Positions 34,301-44,087 are shown, counted from the stretch's first letter. The stretch is 64,000 nt of DNA from Geopsychrobacter electrodiphilus DSM 16401 (GCF_000384395.1 NZ_ARWE01000001.1:310001-374000); one strand, 5' to 3'. Numbers and translations are program-made. The notes: a model not told the origin generated them from the letters alone.

Positions 34301-35167
34301 ATGCAGGAACATCTGGTACGTGTGGTTACTGAAGACGGGTTGTTTCGTGCCTCCGCTGCCGATACAACCCAATTGGTCAAAGAGATCTGTCGGCGTCAGC
34401 AGGTGGATTTGACTGCCAAAGTGGCACTGGGCCGTCTGTTGACCGGTGCGGCACTGATGAGCAGTCTGCTGAAAGGACGACAGCGTCTGGCGCTGGTGGT
34501 TGAAGGGAATGGTCCGTTGGGTCGGTTGATGGTCGAGACCGATGCGAAAGGGGGGATTCGCGGGAAAGTCCAAAATCCGCTGGCCGGGCTGCCTCCGCGC
34601 AATGGTCGCTTTGATGTTGCCGGTGCCGTGGGGCGGGCCGGGTTTCTGCATGTGATCAAGGATCTCGGTTTAAAAGAACCATATCGCAGTATGGTGCAGC
34701 TACAGACCAGCGAGATCGGTGACGATCTTGCCTGGTATCTGACCCATTCCGAGCAGGTTCCCTCCTGTGTCGCACTCGGTGTTGAGTTGGATGCCCAAGG
34801 AGAAATCGCCGCGGCGGGTGGGTTTATGGTACAGGCATTACCGCCGGGGGATCAGCTCTCAATTGATCGGCTTGTGGACCATTTGCACGGATTTCCCCCG
34901 ACGACCAGTCTGCTGCGCCAGGGGGTCGAGCCGACCGCGATTCTTCATAAGGTCCTGGATGGGCAGTCGTTTTCCGTTCTGCAACGCAGTGAACTTGTGT
35001 TTAACTGTCCCTGTAGCCGCGAGACGATCGCCGATGTCCTGGCAGGATTGGGGGCCGTTGAGCTGGATGCGATGATCCAGGAGCAGGGTGGTGGTGAAGT
35101 GATCTGTGATTATTGTCGGGAGGTCTATCGTTATAACCGGACACAACTGGAAGAGTTGCGTGGCTGA
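34301..35167 (+). CDS. hslO: Hsp33 redox-regulated chaperone
   Basis: 288 aa. A cytosolic holdase activated by oxidation. The zinc-binding cysteines form the expected CxC and CxxC pairs, FNCPCSRE and ICDYCREVY, near the C-terminus. The N-terminal domain has the family segments ALGRLLTGAALMSSLLKG and LMVETDAKGGIRGKV. It begins 12 bases after the putative selenoprotein, so the two are likely coexpressed and share an oxidative-stress theme. Confidence 0.95.
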   Translation: MQEHLVRVVTEDGLFRASAADTTQLVKEICRRQQVDLTAKVALGRLLTGAALMSSLLKGRQRLALVVEGNGPLGRLMVETDAKGGIRGKVQNPLAGLPPRNGRFDVAGAVGRAGFLHVIKDLGLKEPYRSMVQLQTSEIGDDLAWYLTHSEQVPSCVALGVELDAQGEIAAAGGFMVQALPPGDQLSIDRLVDHLHGFPPTTSLLRQGVEPTAILHKVLDGQSFSVLQRSELVFNCPCSRETIADVLAGLGAVELDAMIQEQGGGEVICDYCREVYRYNRTQLEELRG

Positions 35168-35491
35168 CCGCAAACTCCGCGACCAACATTAACAAGTTGT
35201 TTACCCGGAAAAGAGACAAACAGTGTTTGACGATAGCAGCGCCTCGGCGTTGGTCTGCGAAACAGACTGATTGTATACCTTAATAGTCCTCATTGAACTT
35301 CAAAATCCTTGTAAAATCATGGCTTAAGCAAGAACTCTGAATCATGGTTATTGCATACAGTATACTGTATTTTTCCCTTGACTTGTTGGGGGGATTATCC
35401 TAATTTTCGTGACGCTGTGGCGTTCGCGCCGAGGGTCCATCTCTGTCTGGTGAATCTCTGTCTATTGTAAGTTTTTGAAGGAGCGGGTTTT
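35168..35491 (+). promoter_or_regulatory. nuo operon control region with palindromic operator
   Basis: 324 bases with no gene. A sigma-70 promoter, TTGACT (35378-35383), 17 bases, TAATTT (35401-35406), stands about 85 bases before nuoA. Eight bases upstream of its -35 is a perfect 16-base palindrome ATACAGTATACTGTAT (35355-35370), well placed to bind a dimeric regulator. A smaller hairpin GGTCTG/CAGACT lies at about 35255-35272. The identity of the regulator is not visible. Confidence 0.6.
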
Positions 35492-35848
35492 ATGCTTGAG
35501 AGCTATCTGCCGATTCTCGTCCTGATCGGAATCGCCTTTGCTTTTGCACTTGCGGTGGTTGTTCTGTCGCGGCTGGTCGGGCCAAACAAGCCGAATGACA
35601 TTAAACTGGCTCCCTATGAGTGCGGGATGCCGCTTATCGGTACGGCCCAGGATCGGTTCTCGATCAAGTTTTATATCATTGCGATGCTCTTTATCCTGTT
35701 TGATATTGAAGCAGTCTTCCTTTATCCCTGGGCGGTCATGTATAAGCGTTTGGGGATTTTTGGGTTTGTCGAGATGGGAGTGTTTATTATTATCCTCCTG
35801 GTCGGCTTCGCTTATGTGTGGAAAAAAGGAGCTCTGGAATGGGAATAG
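35492..35848 (+). CDS. nuoA: NADH-quinone oxidoreductase subunit A
   Basis: 118 aa with three membrane spans; small membrane subunit of complex I at the junction with the peripheral arm. It contains the conserved loop [24 protein letters not shown] and the acidic [13 protein letters not shown] helix. Preceded by GAAGGAG. First gene of the 14-gene operon; overlaps nuoB by ten bases. Confidence 0.96.
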   Translation: MLESYLPILVLIGIAFAFALAVVVLSRLVGPNKPNDIKLAPYECGMPLIGTAQDRFSIKFYIIAMLFILFDIEAVFLYPWAVMYKRLGIFGFVEMGVFIIILLVGFAYVWKKGALEWE

Positions 35849-36354
35849 AGCAGTCAAAAACTCTTGGAAGTGGCTTTGTAACCACGAGCCTCGATAAATT
35901 GGTGAACTGGTCACGGGCCAAGTCTATGTGGCCGATGACTTTCGGTCTGGCCTGCTGTGCCATCGAGATGATGGCCACCGGTGCTGCCCGTTTTGACCTC
36001 GACCGCATGGGGATTCTGTTTCGTGCCTCACCGCGTCAGGCCGACGTCATCATCATTGCCGGGACTGTCACCAAAAAAATGATGCCGGTCATCAAGACGG
36101 TTTATGAGCAGATGCCAGAGCCTCGTTATGTTATCGCTATGGGGGCTTGCGCCTCATCGGGCGGGATTTTTGACACCTACAGCGTGGTGCAGGGTGTTGA
36201 TGAGTTTCTGCCGGTTGATGTGTATATTCCCGGTTGCCCGCCAAGACCAGAGGGGCTGCTCTATGGTCTGATGAAGTTGCAAGAGAAGATCATGAAGGAA
36301 CGCAACAGCTTCGGTAACGCGATCGGCGTTGGTGAGATTGTTAACGAGGCCTGA
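35839..36354 (+). CDS. nuoB: NADH-quinone oxidoreductase subunit B
   Basis: 171 aa. Carries the terminal [4Fe-4S] cluster N2 next to the quinone site: Cys residues in [20 protein letters not shown] and IPGCPPRPE. The start at ATG 35839 has AAAGGAG seven bases upstream, overlapping nuoA. Ends 34 bases before nuoC. Confidence 0.97.
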   Translation: MGIEQSKTLGSGFVTTSLDKLVNWSRAKSMWPMTFGLACCAIEMMATGAARFDLDRMGILFRASPRQADVIIIAGTVTKKMMPVIKTVYEQMPEPRYVIAMGACASSGGIFDTYSVVQGVDEFLPVDVYIPGCPPRPEGLLYGLMKLQEKIMKERNSFGNAIGVGEIVNEA

Positions 36355-36388
36355 AGAGAGCCCGTCAACACGGGGACAGGAAGAAACG

Positions 36389-36868
36389 ATGAGTAAACAA
36401 GTTGTTGAGAAACTCAAGGAGCATTTTAGCACTCTGGTGCTTGGTGACGTCGAGTATCGTGGTGAGACGACTGTTACGGTAGAGCGGAGCGAGATCGTGA
36501 AGATCTGCACCTTTCTGCGTGATGACTGTGGTTACAATTTCCTCAGCGATCTTTGTGGGGTCGATTATCTCGGCCGCACCCCGCGCTTCGAGGTGGTTTA
36601 CAACATGTATAACCTCACCGACAAGACGCGCTTGCGGGTGAAAGTTCTGGTTCGGGAAGAGAGCCCCAGTGTTGATACCGTTTCGGGGGTCTGGTCGACC
36701 GCGAACTGGCATGAGCGTGAGTGCTGGGACCTGATGGGCATTACCTTCAAAGGGCATCCCGACATGCGGCGTATCCTGATGCCGGCCGATTGGGTGGGTT
36801 TCCCGCTGCGCAAGGATTATCCGTTACAGGGCCCCGATCGCGAGCCCTATCAGGGTCGACTCTCCTGA
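36389..36868 (+). CDS. nuoC: NADH-quinone oxidoreductase subunit C
   Basis: 159 aa, the 30-kDa subunit as a separate gene (fused to NuoD in enterobacteria). Signature: ERECWDLMGITFKGHPDMRRILMPADW followed by PLRKDYPLQG, noted here in two parts (ERECWDLMGI and HPDMRRILMP). The start at 36389 follows ACAGGAAG. Structural subunit of the connecting module. Confidence 0.95.
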   Translation: MSKQVVEKLKEHFSTLVLGDVEYRGETTVTVERSEIVKICTFLRDDCGYNFLSDLCGVDYLGRTPRFEVVYNMYNLTDKTRLRVKVLVREESPSVDTVSGVWSTANWHERECWDLMGITFKGHPDMRRILMPADWVGFPLRKDYPLQGPDREPYQGRLS

Positions 36869-36913
36869 AAAATACTGACTTTAAATTTATTCCTTTAACG
36901 GAAGAGGCATAAA

Positions 36914-38089
36914 ATGGCAACCGAAACGATGACCATCAATATGGGACCTCAGCACCCGTCGACCCATGGCGTGCTGCAGCTGATCCTGGAACTCGATGGC
37001 GAAGTTGTTGTTAAGGCAACGCCACATATCGGTTTTTTGCACCGGGGCACCGAAAAGTTGTCCGAGCATCGTACCTACCATCAGGTAATTCCGCTGACCG
37101 ATCGTCTCGATTATCTGGCGCCGATGAGCAATAACCTCGGTTATGTTCTGGCTGTCGAAAAGCTACTGGGGATCACGGATCTCATTCCTGAACGCGCCAA
37201 TAATATCCGCGTGATCATGGCTGAATTAACTCGGCTCAAGAGTCACCTGGTCTGGTTGGCCACCCACGCCCTCGATATCGGTGCGATGACGGTTTTTCTC
37301 TACTGCTTCCGCGAACGCGAAGAAATAGTCGATATCTATGAAAAGGTTTCCGGCGCTCGGATGACCTCGAACTATTTCCGCGTGGGGGGGCTCTCAGAGG
37401 ATCTGCCCGCCGGGATTGAAGGAATCATTCGGAAATTTGCTGAGGATATGACCGGCCACCTTGAGACCTATGAAGGTCTTTTGACCGGCAATAAAATCTG
37501 GCAGAAGCGGACTATGGATGTTGGTGTGATTAACGGTCAGGATGCGATTGATATCGGTCTGTCTGGCGCCGCCCTGCGGGGTTCAGGTGTTGACTGGGAT
37601 CTGCGACGCGACGCGCCCTATTGTAACTATGCTGAATATGACTTTGAAGTGCCGGTTCGCACCGAAGGTGATGTCTTCGCGCGTTACAAGGTTCGTCTTG
37701 ATGAAATGCGTCAGTCAGTTCGCATTATCTTGCAGGGTCTTGACAAGCTGAAGCCCGGTCCGGTCCTTGCGGATTGCCCGCAGATTTGTCTGCCGCCCAA
37801 AAAAGACGTCGTCAACACCATCGAAGGTTTGATTCATCACTTCAAGATTGTCTCTGAGGGTTTCAAGCCGGAAGCGGGTGAAGTTTACGTGGGGATTGAG
37901 GCGCCAAAAGGTGAACTGGGGTACTACATCGTTTCGGATGGTTCAACCCACCCTTACCGAATGAAAATTCGGCCACCGTCCTTTGTCAATCTGCAGGCCC
38001 TGCCGCAGATGGTCCAAGGTTCGCTGATTGCCGACGTTATCGCCACCATCGGGACCCTCGATATCGTGCTCGGGGAAATCGACCGCTAA
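36914..38089 (+). CDS. nuoD: NADH-quinone oxidoreductase subunit D
   Basis: 391 aa, the 49-kDa subunit that forms the quinone-binding cavity with NuoB. It is recognised by MGPQHPSTHGVLQLILELDG, IGFLHRGTEKLSEHRTY with the quinone-site His, and the C-terminal IRPPSFVNLQALP. GGAAGAGG precedes the ATG. Full length for the separate-subunit form. Confidence 0.97.
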   Translation: MATETMTINMGPQHPSTHGVLQLILELDGEVVVKATPHIGFLHRGTEKLSEHRTYHQVIPLTDRLDYLAPMSNNLGYVLAVEKLLGITDLIPERANNIRVIMAELTRLKSHLVWLATHALDIGAMTVFLYCFREREEIVDIYEKVSGARMTSNYFRVGGLSEDLPAGIEGIIRKFAEDMTGHLETYEGLLTGNKIWQKRTMDVGVINGQDAIDIGLSGAALRGSGVDWDLRRDAPYCNYAEYDFEVPVRTEGDVFARYKVRLDEMRQSVRIILQGLDKLKPGPVLADCPQICLPPKKDVVNTIEGLIHHFKIVSEGFKPEAGEVYVGIEAPKGELGYYIVSDGSTHPYRMKIRPPSFVNLQALPQMVQGSLIADVIATIGTLDIVLGEIDR

Positions 38090-38121
38090 CTCTCATGGGA
38101 GAGAAGGTGAATGAGGAAGCT

Positions 38122-38619
38122 ATGACTGAAACTGCTCAGCAGGAAACAGTTGAAGAGATCGACCTGACGGCGGCCAATCGCGTCATCGACAAGTATATCG
38201 ACATGCATGGTTCGCTGATGCCAGTTCTGCAGGGCATTCAGGAAGCGTACGGATATATTCCTGAGGAGACGGTGCATCTGACGGCTGAACGTCTGAATGT
38301 CTATGCTAGCCAGATTTATGGTGTGTTGACATTTTATGCCCAGTTTCACCTGCAGCCTCGCGGTAAATATATAGTGCGCGTTTGTATGGGGACGGCTTGC
38401 CACGTCAAAGGGGCGGGCCGGATTGCTGAAACACTGAAGGACCGCCTCGGTATCGAGCATGCCGAGACCACAGAAGATGTCAAGTTTACCGCTGAGTATG
38501 TTGCTTGCATCGGTGCCTGCGGTATGGCTCCGGTCATTATGGTCAACGATGCAACCTACGGCAGTTTGACCGTCCAGAAGATGGACGATGTCATCAAAAA
38601 ATACCAGGCAATGGACTGA
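38122..38619 (+). CDS. nuoE: NADH-quinone oxidoreductase subunit E
   Basis: 165 aa, the 24-kDa subunit with one [2Fe-2S] cluster: Cys pairs in RVCMGTACHVKGA and ACIGACGMAPV. ATG 38122 with GAGGA upstream is chosen over ATG 38095, which lacks a ribosome site. Part of the NADH-oxidising module. Confidence 0.95.
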   Translation: MTETAQQETVEEIDLTAANRVIDKYIDMHGSLMPVLQGIQEAYGYIPEETVHLTAERLNVYASQIYGVLTFYAQFHLQPRGKYIVRVCMGTACHVKGAGRIAETLKDRLGIEHAETTEDVKFTAEYVACIGACGMAPVIMVNDATYGSLTVQKMDDVIKKYQAMD

Positions 38620-38658
38620 AGGGTTCCCCTGACTTTGTTCAGGCATTGAGGAAGATTT

Positions 38659-40443
38659 ATGGCCGAGAATGCTGAAAAGCTAAAAATTCTGATCTGTACG
38701 GGAACCGGTGGCCTCGCCTCCGGTGCTGCTGCTGTCGGCGATGCCTTTAAGGCTGAGTTCGAAAAACAGGGTGTTGAAGCCAGTGTCGGTAAGCGTTGCG
38801 AAGTCGTCGGCACCGGATGCCGCGGTTTGTGCGCCAATGACGTGCTGGTCGATGTTTGCGTCCCGGGGCAAGAACCCGTGACCTACGATTTTGTGACGCC
38901 GGAACTGGTGCCGCAGATTGTTGCCGAGCATATCCTTGCCCATGAACCGGTCGCAAAGAAGGTGGCCGGTCCCTATTACCATAAGTTCCTCGAGAAGCAG
39001 CAGCGCGTCATCTTTTCGCGTTGCGGAACCATTGATGCCGAAAGCATTGAGGACTTTATCTCTCATCGTGGGTTCACCGGTGTCAAAAAAGCGGTCACCA
39101 TGTCGCAGGATGAAGTCATCGAAGAGGTCAAGAAATCCGGTCTGCGTGGACGCGGGGGCGGTGGCTTCCCGACCGGCGTCAAGTGGTCCTTTGCCAAGGG
39201 GTCTCCTGGCAGCGAAAAATACCTGATCTGCAATGCCGACGAGGGTGATCCAGGCGCTTTCATGGACCGCTCTGTTCTCGAAGGTGATCCCTATGGTCTC
39301 ATTGAAGGGATGATGATCGGTGCATACGCTATCGGTTGTACGTTTGCTTATGTCTATGTGCGCGCCGAATATCCGCTGGCGATCAAACGTTTACAGATGG
39401 CTATCGACACCTGCTACGAGCTCGGTTATCTAGGTGAGAAGAATGTTCTTGGTTTCCCGCGTCCGCTCGATATGCGGATCAAGGCCGGTGCCGGCGCCTT
39501 TGTTTGCGGTGAAGAGACTGCCCTTATGGCGTCGATTGAGGGAGAACGCGGCATGTCGCGTCCCCGTCCTCCATTCCCTGCGGTTCGTGGTCTCTGGGGC
39601 AAGCCGACCAATATTAATAACGTTGAAACCTTCGCCAACGTCTCCTACATATTCTACAACGGTGCCGACTGGTATAGCTCGATCGGGACCGAAGGGACCA
39701 AAGGAACCAAGATTTTTGCCCTGACCGGCAAAGTGAAGCATACCGGTCTGGTCGAGGTCCCGGCTGGGACCACGATGAAAGAAGTCATTTACGATGTCTG
39801 CGGTGGTATTCTCAATAATCGCAAATTCAAGGCGGTACAGGCTGGTGGCCCTTCTGGTGGTTGTTTGCCGACCGAAGCGCTGGACGCCATCGTTGACTAC
39901 GATTCGCTGATCAAGGCTGGCGCCATGATGGGTTCCGGTGGTCTGGTTGTCATGGACGAAACCACCTGCATGGTTGATATCGCACGTTTCTTTCTTAACT
40001 TCACACGCGCCGAATCTTGTGGCAAATGTATCCCCTGTCGCATCGGTCTGAAGATCATGCTCGAGATTCTTGAGCGGATTACTCAGGGTAACGGACGTGA
40101 AGGCGATCTCGAACTGCTCGAAGATATGGCGTATGACATCAAAAAGAGTTCGCTTTGTGGACTAGGGCAGACAGCACCGAATCCGGTTCTGTCAACTCTC
40201 CGTTACTTTCGACATGAGTATGAGGCTCATATCAAAACCGGCGAGTGCCCATCGCACTCCTGTAAGCCTCTGCTTCACTTTGAAGTCATCGAAGATGCAT
40301 GTAAGAAGTGTGGTATGTGTCCCAAGGTTTGCCCGGTTGGTGCGATCACTTGGGAAAAAGGCACAGTGGCGTTCATCGATAAGGATATCTGTACCGAGTG
40401 TACATCCTGCTACGATGCCTGCCGCTTCATGGCAATTAAATAG
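38659..40443 (+). CDS. nuoF: NADH-quinone oxidoreductase subunit F with ferredoxin extensions
   Basis: 594 aa, much longer than the usual 430-450 aa. The N-terminal 110 residues are a thioredoxin-like [2Fe-2S] domain (ICTGTGGLASG, GTGCRGLC). The middle is the 51-kDa NADH/FMN module: GRGGGGFPTGVKWSF, NADEGDPGAFMDR, and the [4Fe-4S] motif ESCGKCIPCRIG with SLCGLGQTAPNP. The C-terminal 60 residues hold two [4Fe-4S] motifs, CKKCGMCPKVCP and CTECTSCYDACR. This architecture resembles NADP/NAD-dependent [FeFe] hydrogenase diaphorase subunits and could allow exchange with ferredoxin-like partners. Confidence 0.95.
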   Translation: MAENAEKLKILICTGTGGLASGAAAVGDAFKAEFEKQGVEASVGKRCEVVGTGCRGLCANDVLVDVCVPGQEPVTYDFVTPELVPQIVAEHILAHEPVAKKVAGPYYHKFLEKQQRVIFSRCGTIDAESIEDFISHRGFTGVKKAVTMSQDEVIEEVKKSGLRGRGGGGFPTGVKWSFAKGSPGSEKYLICNADEGDPGAFMDRSVLEGDPYGLIEGMMIGAYAIGCTFAYVYVRAEYPLAIKRLQMAIDTCYELGYLGEKNVLGFPRPLDMRIKAGAGAFVCGEETALMASIEGERGMSRPRPPFPAVRGLWGKPTNINNVETFANVSYIFYNGADWYSSIGTEGTKGTKIFALTGKVKHTGLVEVPAGTTMKEVIYDVCGGILNNRKFKAVQAGGPSGGCLPTEALDAIVDYDSLIKAGAMMGSGGLVVMDETTCMVDIARFFLNFTRAESCGKCIPCRIGLKIMLEILERITQGNGREGDLELLEDMAYDIKKSSLCGLGQTAPNPVLSTLRYFRHEYEAHIKTGECPSHSCKPLLHFEVIEDACKKCGMCPKVCPVGAITWEKGTVAFIDKDICTECTSCYDACRFMAIK

Positions 40444-40480
40444 GCGACCCGACAGGGTTACGATTTAATAAGAGGTCACA

Positions 40481-42952
40481 ATGGTTAACCTGACGATTGA
40501 CGGTAAAGAGGTCAAGGTAAGCAAAACCGCCACGATTTATGAGGCGGCGAAAGAGGCTGGAATTTATATTCCGGTTCTCTGCTACGCCAAGAAACTTCTC
40601 CCTTACGGCGCATGCCGCGTTTGTCTGGTCGAAGTCGAGCAGATGAAAGGGCGCTTGATCCCCTCCTGCACGACCCCGGTCACCGCGGGGATGGTTGTGA
40701 CCACCATGTCGGATGAAATCCGCAAGGTGCGCAAAACTGTTCTTGAATTCCTGCTGGTGAATCACGTGGTTGACTGCCCTGTGTGTGACAAGGCAGGTGA
40801 ATGTGATTTACAGGATCTCTCTTACGAATACGAGGTGGTGACCAACCGCTTTGCCGGTGAGAAATTTGACCTGCCCAAGGATGAGATTAATCCTCTTATC
40901 GAACGCAACATGAACCGCTGCGTGCTGTGCGGAAAGTGTGTTCGTGTATGTGATGAAGTCGTCGGCTATGGTTCTTATTCGTTTATTAATCGTGGTTTTG
41001 AAACCAAAATAGCCACCGCGTTTGATCGCGGTCTAAATTGCGAGTTTTGTGGTCAGTGCGTTTCCTTATGCCCGGTTGGTGCCATTCTCCCACGTCCATT
41101 TAAATTCAAGGCGCGGCCCTGGCAGCTTAAGGAAGTTAATTCGGTTTGTGGGTACTGTGGCAACGGCTGCACGGTGACCTTTGGGACCAAAGACAACGAA
41201 GTCCAGACTATTCGGTTTAATGATAAAACCGGAGTAAATGACGGTAATCTCTGTATCCGTGGTCGTTTCGGCGCTACCTACGTCAACAGCGACCAGCGTC
41301 TCACCAGCCCGTTGATTCGTAAAGATGGTGAATTGGTTGAAGCCAGCTGGGAAGAAGCACTTGAGAAGGTCACTGAAGGGTTGCGGAGCGCTGGTAGTTC
41401 CGCAGGCATTATCAGTGGTGCGCGATTGACCAATGAAGAGCTTTTCCTGCTAAAAAATCTGGCCAAAGCTGTTGGTACCGGCAACCTCGATCACTCTGGC
41501 GGAGAATGCTATAAAGGTGTGACCGAAGGTTTGCATGAGACGCTTGGTCTCCAGGCCTCGACTGCAACATTCCCTCAGGTTGAGAAGGCAAACGCCATTC
41601 TGGCCATCCGCAACGATTTCTACGAGACCCACCCGGTTTTCGGGATGGTCGTTAATCAGGCCGTCAAGCGCAACAATGCACATTTGACCGTTATTGGCGA
41701 CAAGCAGGGGAAACTGACCCGCATGCCCCATGCGCGGAATCTGCAACACAAGCCGGGGCTTGAAGTTAATATCCTGAACGCCATGTGCCGTTTCTTGCTC
41801 GACGAAAAATTGGCCAAAACTGATGGCCTTCAGGGTGTGGAGGAACTGCAGGAAGCCTTGGCTGATTATGCGGTTGATGCAGTTACTGCAGCCGCTGGTG
41901 TTAGTGCCGACGCGATCAAACAGAGCGCCAAAGAATTGGTTTCGGCTGAAAACGCTGCGATCCTGCTCGCCTATGGGCTCCCTTATACGGCCTACAGCCG
42001 CGAACTGGGCCTGGCGGCGGCCAACCTCGCGCTTTTGACGGGAATTGCCGGTCGCTCAGGTTCGGGTCTTTACCTCTGCGGTGAGAAGAGCAACAGCCAG
42101 GGTGCAATCGATCAGCAGATTCTGCCTGCTGCCGGTGCGCTCGGCGTGTCGGGAATGTTGAAGTCGGCTAGCGAAGGGAAGCTTAAGGCTCTCTATGTCA
42201 CCGGTGAGGATATGCTGGTTTCTTATCCGGATAAGGGTCTGGTTGAAAAAGCTCTAGACAAAACCCCCTTCGTGGTCGTGCAGGATCTTTTTCTCAGCGA
42301 AACTGCAAGCAAGGCGGATGTGGTTCTTCCTGCAGCCAGTTTTGCCGAGAAGTCCGGTACGTTTACTAATGCCGAACGGCGCATTCAGCGCTTGCACCCG
42401 GGGATTAAATCTCCTGGCCAGGCAAAAACAGATTTTGCTATCTTTCAGGCCCTGTTGACTGGGTTCGGAGCTGCTGTGCCTGCGACTGAAGCCGCCGCTT
42501 TTATGGCTTTGGCTGCAACAACGCCTGGCTATGAAATGGTCGGTCTCGAGATGATCGGCGATCAGGGTTATGTCTGGGGCGGGGAGACCCTTGTGCCGGA
42601 GATCAGAAATCTGGTTGCGGTCACGGGCGGCAAGGCACTTGAAGCTAAATATCAGCTGGTTGTTGGTAGTGCTCTTTATCACAGCGGAACGACCAGTGTG
42701 CATGCGAAGGGTCCGATGTCCGTGGTCTCTGAACCCTATATTGAATTTGGTCGTGAGGATGCTGCCGAGCTTAAGATTGTTGATGGCCAGCAGGTTAAAC
42801 TTAAGGCCGCTGGCGGGGAAATCTCGGCCAAGGCCAAGGTTGATCGGCGCCTGCCGAAAGGGGTACTGTTTGCACCCTATCACTTCGGTTCGCTCAAGTT
42901 GAATCGTATTTATAACGGCCAGGCTTCAATTGCCGTAGAAATAAGTAAATAA
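40481..42952 (+). CDS. nuoG: NADH-quinone oxidoreductase subunit G
   Basis: 823 aa. N-terminal [2Fe-2S] (PYGACRVCLVEVE), His-ligated cluster region (HVVDCPVCDKAGECDLQ), two [4Fe-4S] motifs (CVLCGKCVRVCD, CEFCGQCVSLCP), then a fourth cluster (CGYCGNGCTVTFG) leading into a molybdopterin-oxidoreductase-like domain that has lost catalytic function in complex I. The C-terminus ends YHFGSLKLNRIYNGQASIAV. The ferredoxin-type cluster (CEFCGQC) follows the arrangement of hydrogenase-like NuoG. Confidence 0.95.
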   Translation: MVNLTIDGKEVKVSKTATIYEAAKEAGIYIPVLCYAKKLLPYGACRVCLVEVEQMKGRLIPSCTTPVTAGMVVTTMSDEIRKVRKTVLEFLLVNHVVDCPVCDKAGECDLQDLSYEYEVVTNRFAGEKFDLPKDEINPLIERNMNRCVLCGKCVRVCDEVVGYGSYSFINRGFETKIATAFDRGLNCEFCGQCVSLCPVGAILPRPFKFKARPWQLKEVNSVCGYCGNGCTVTFGTKDNEVQTIRFNDKTGVNDGNLCIRGRFGATYVNSDQRLTSPLIRKDGELVEASWEEALEKVTEGLRSAGSSAGIISGARLTNEELFLLKNLAKAVGTGNLDHSGGECYKGVTEGLHETLGLQASTATFPQVEKANAILAIRNDFYETHPVFGMVVNQAVKRNNAHLTVIGDKQGKLTRMPHARNLQHKPGLEVNILNAMCRFLLDEKLAKTDGLQGVEELQEALADYAVDAVTAAAGVSADAIKQSAKELVSAENAAILLAYGLPYTAYSRELGLAAANLALLTGIAGRSGSGLYLCGEKSNSQGAIDQQILPAAGALGVSGMLKSASEGKLKALYVTGEDMLVSYPDKGLVEKALDKTPFVVVQDLFLSETASKADVVLPAASFAEKSGTFTNAERRIQRLHPGIKSPGQAKTDFAIFQALLTGFGAAVPATEAAAFMALAATTPGYEMVGLEMIGDQGYVWGGETLVPEIRNLVAVTGGKALEAKYQLVVGSALYHSGTTSVHAKGPMSVVSEPYIEFGREDAAELKIVDGQQVKLKAAGGEISAKAKVDRRLPKGVLFAPYHFGSLKLNRIYNGQASIAVEISK

Positions 42953-43022
42953 ACGAATCTGGAATTGCGGGCATGCCCGCAGTAACGGCACATCGCCAAA
43001 AACGTTAAGAAAGAGGATGGTC

Positions 43023-44087
43023 ATGACGCCAGTAGTATTGAGCCTCTCAAACGCCCCGGCACTCTGGGCAGCCGCCATGTTGGTGAAGATCATCGTCGCC
43101 TTCAGCGTGCTGATGGGCATCGTAGCCTATGCGACCTGGGTCGAGCGGAAAGTAATCGGCCGGATGCAGACCCGTCTCGGACCTACAATGACCGGTTACA
43201 AAGGGTTGCTGCAACCGATCGCTGACGGGATCAAGCTTTTCTTCAAGGAAGATATCATTCCGAATGAAGCATCGAAGTTTGCATTCATGTTAGCACCGAT
43301 GATGATCCTTGCTCCGGCGCTGATCTCAATGGCGGTTATCCCCTTCGGCAGTGATTATCATCTCACTTTTGGAGGCGTGACATACCTGATCCCACTGCAG
43401 ATCACCGATCTGAACATCGGGATTCTCTTTATCCTTGCGATGGCTGGTCTGGGTGTTTATGGCATCGTGCTGGCGGGATTGGCCTCAAACAGCAAATATT
43501 CGTTGATTGGCGGTATTCGTGCTTCAGCCCAGATGATCTCATACGAACTGGCCGCGGGCCTTTCGATCGTAGCCATCTTCATGCTCTCTGAAACCCTGAG
43601 CCTGAGCGGGATTGTTACGGCCCAACAGGGAGTTCTCTGGGGGATCAAGGCCCTGCCGAGCTGGATGCACAACTGGTATATTTTCAGCCAGCCGCTGGCC
43701 TTCGGGCTCTTTGTTGTCGGGTCCATGGCTGAGATCAACCGGACACCATTCGACTTGCCGGAGGCGGAGACTGAACTTGTTTCCGGTTTCTGTACGGAAT
43801 ACTCATCGATGAAGTACGCCCTCTTCTTCATGGCTGAATATGCCAACATGGTCACGATCGGTGCCATTGCTACCACCCTGTTTCTGGGTGGTTGGGATGG
43901 ACCTTTTCTGGGTTGGATCAACTTCCTGATCAAAGTGTTCGGCTTCATGTTCTTCTTTATCTGGGTGCGTGCAACCTTTCCCCGTCTGCGCTACGACCAG
44001 TTGATGCAGATGGGCTGGAAAGTGATGATTCCCCTGGCGCTCGGGAACATCGTTGTAACTGCAGTTGCGATCCTGCTCTGGCAGTAA
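43023..44087 (+). CDS. nuoH: NADH-quinone oxidoreductase subunit H
   Basis: 354 aa, eight membrane spans; links the quinone site to the proton-pumping arm. Signatures YATWVERKVIGRMQTRLGP, GIKLFFKEDIIP and EINRTPFDLPEAE-type segments are present. ATG 43023 is six bases after AAGAGG; the ATG at 43017 overlaps that site and is rejected. Confidence 0.97.
   Translation: MTPVVLSLSNAPALWAAAMLVKIIVAFSVLMGIVAYATWVERKVIGRMQTRLGPTMTGYKGLLQPIADGIKLFFKEDIIPNEASKFAFMLAPMMILAPALISMAVIPFGSDYHLTFGGVTYLIPLQITDLNIGILFILAMAGLGVYGIVLAGLASNSKYSLIGGIRASAQMISYELAAGLSIVAIFMLSETLSLSGIVTAQQGVLWGIKALPSWMHNWYIFSQPLAFGLFVVGSMAEINRTPFDLPEAETELVSGFCTEYSSMKYALFFMAEYANMVTIGAIATTLFLGGWDGPFLGWINFLIKVFGFMFFFIWVRATFPRLRYDQLMQMGWKVMIPLALGNIVVTAVAILLWQ

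Noticed and set aside
35355-35370. LexA/SOS box upstream of nuoA
   Set aside because: A LexA box needs CTGT first and ACAG second; here the order is reversed, and complex I is not an SOS target.
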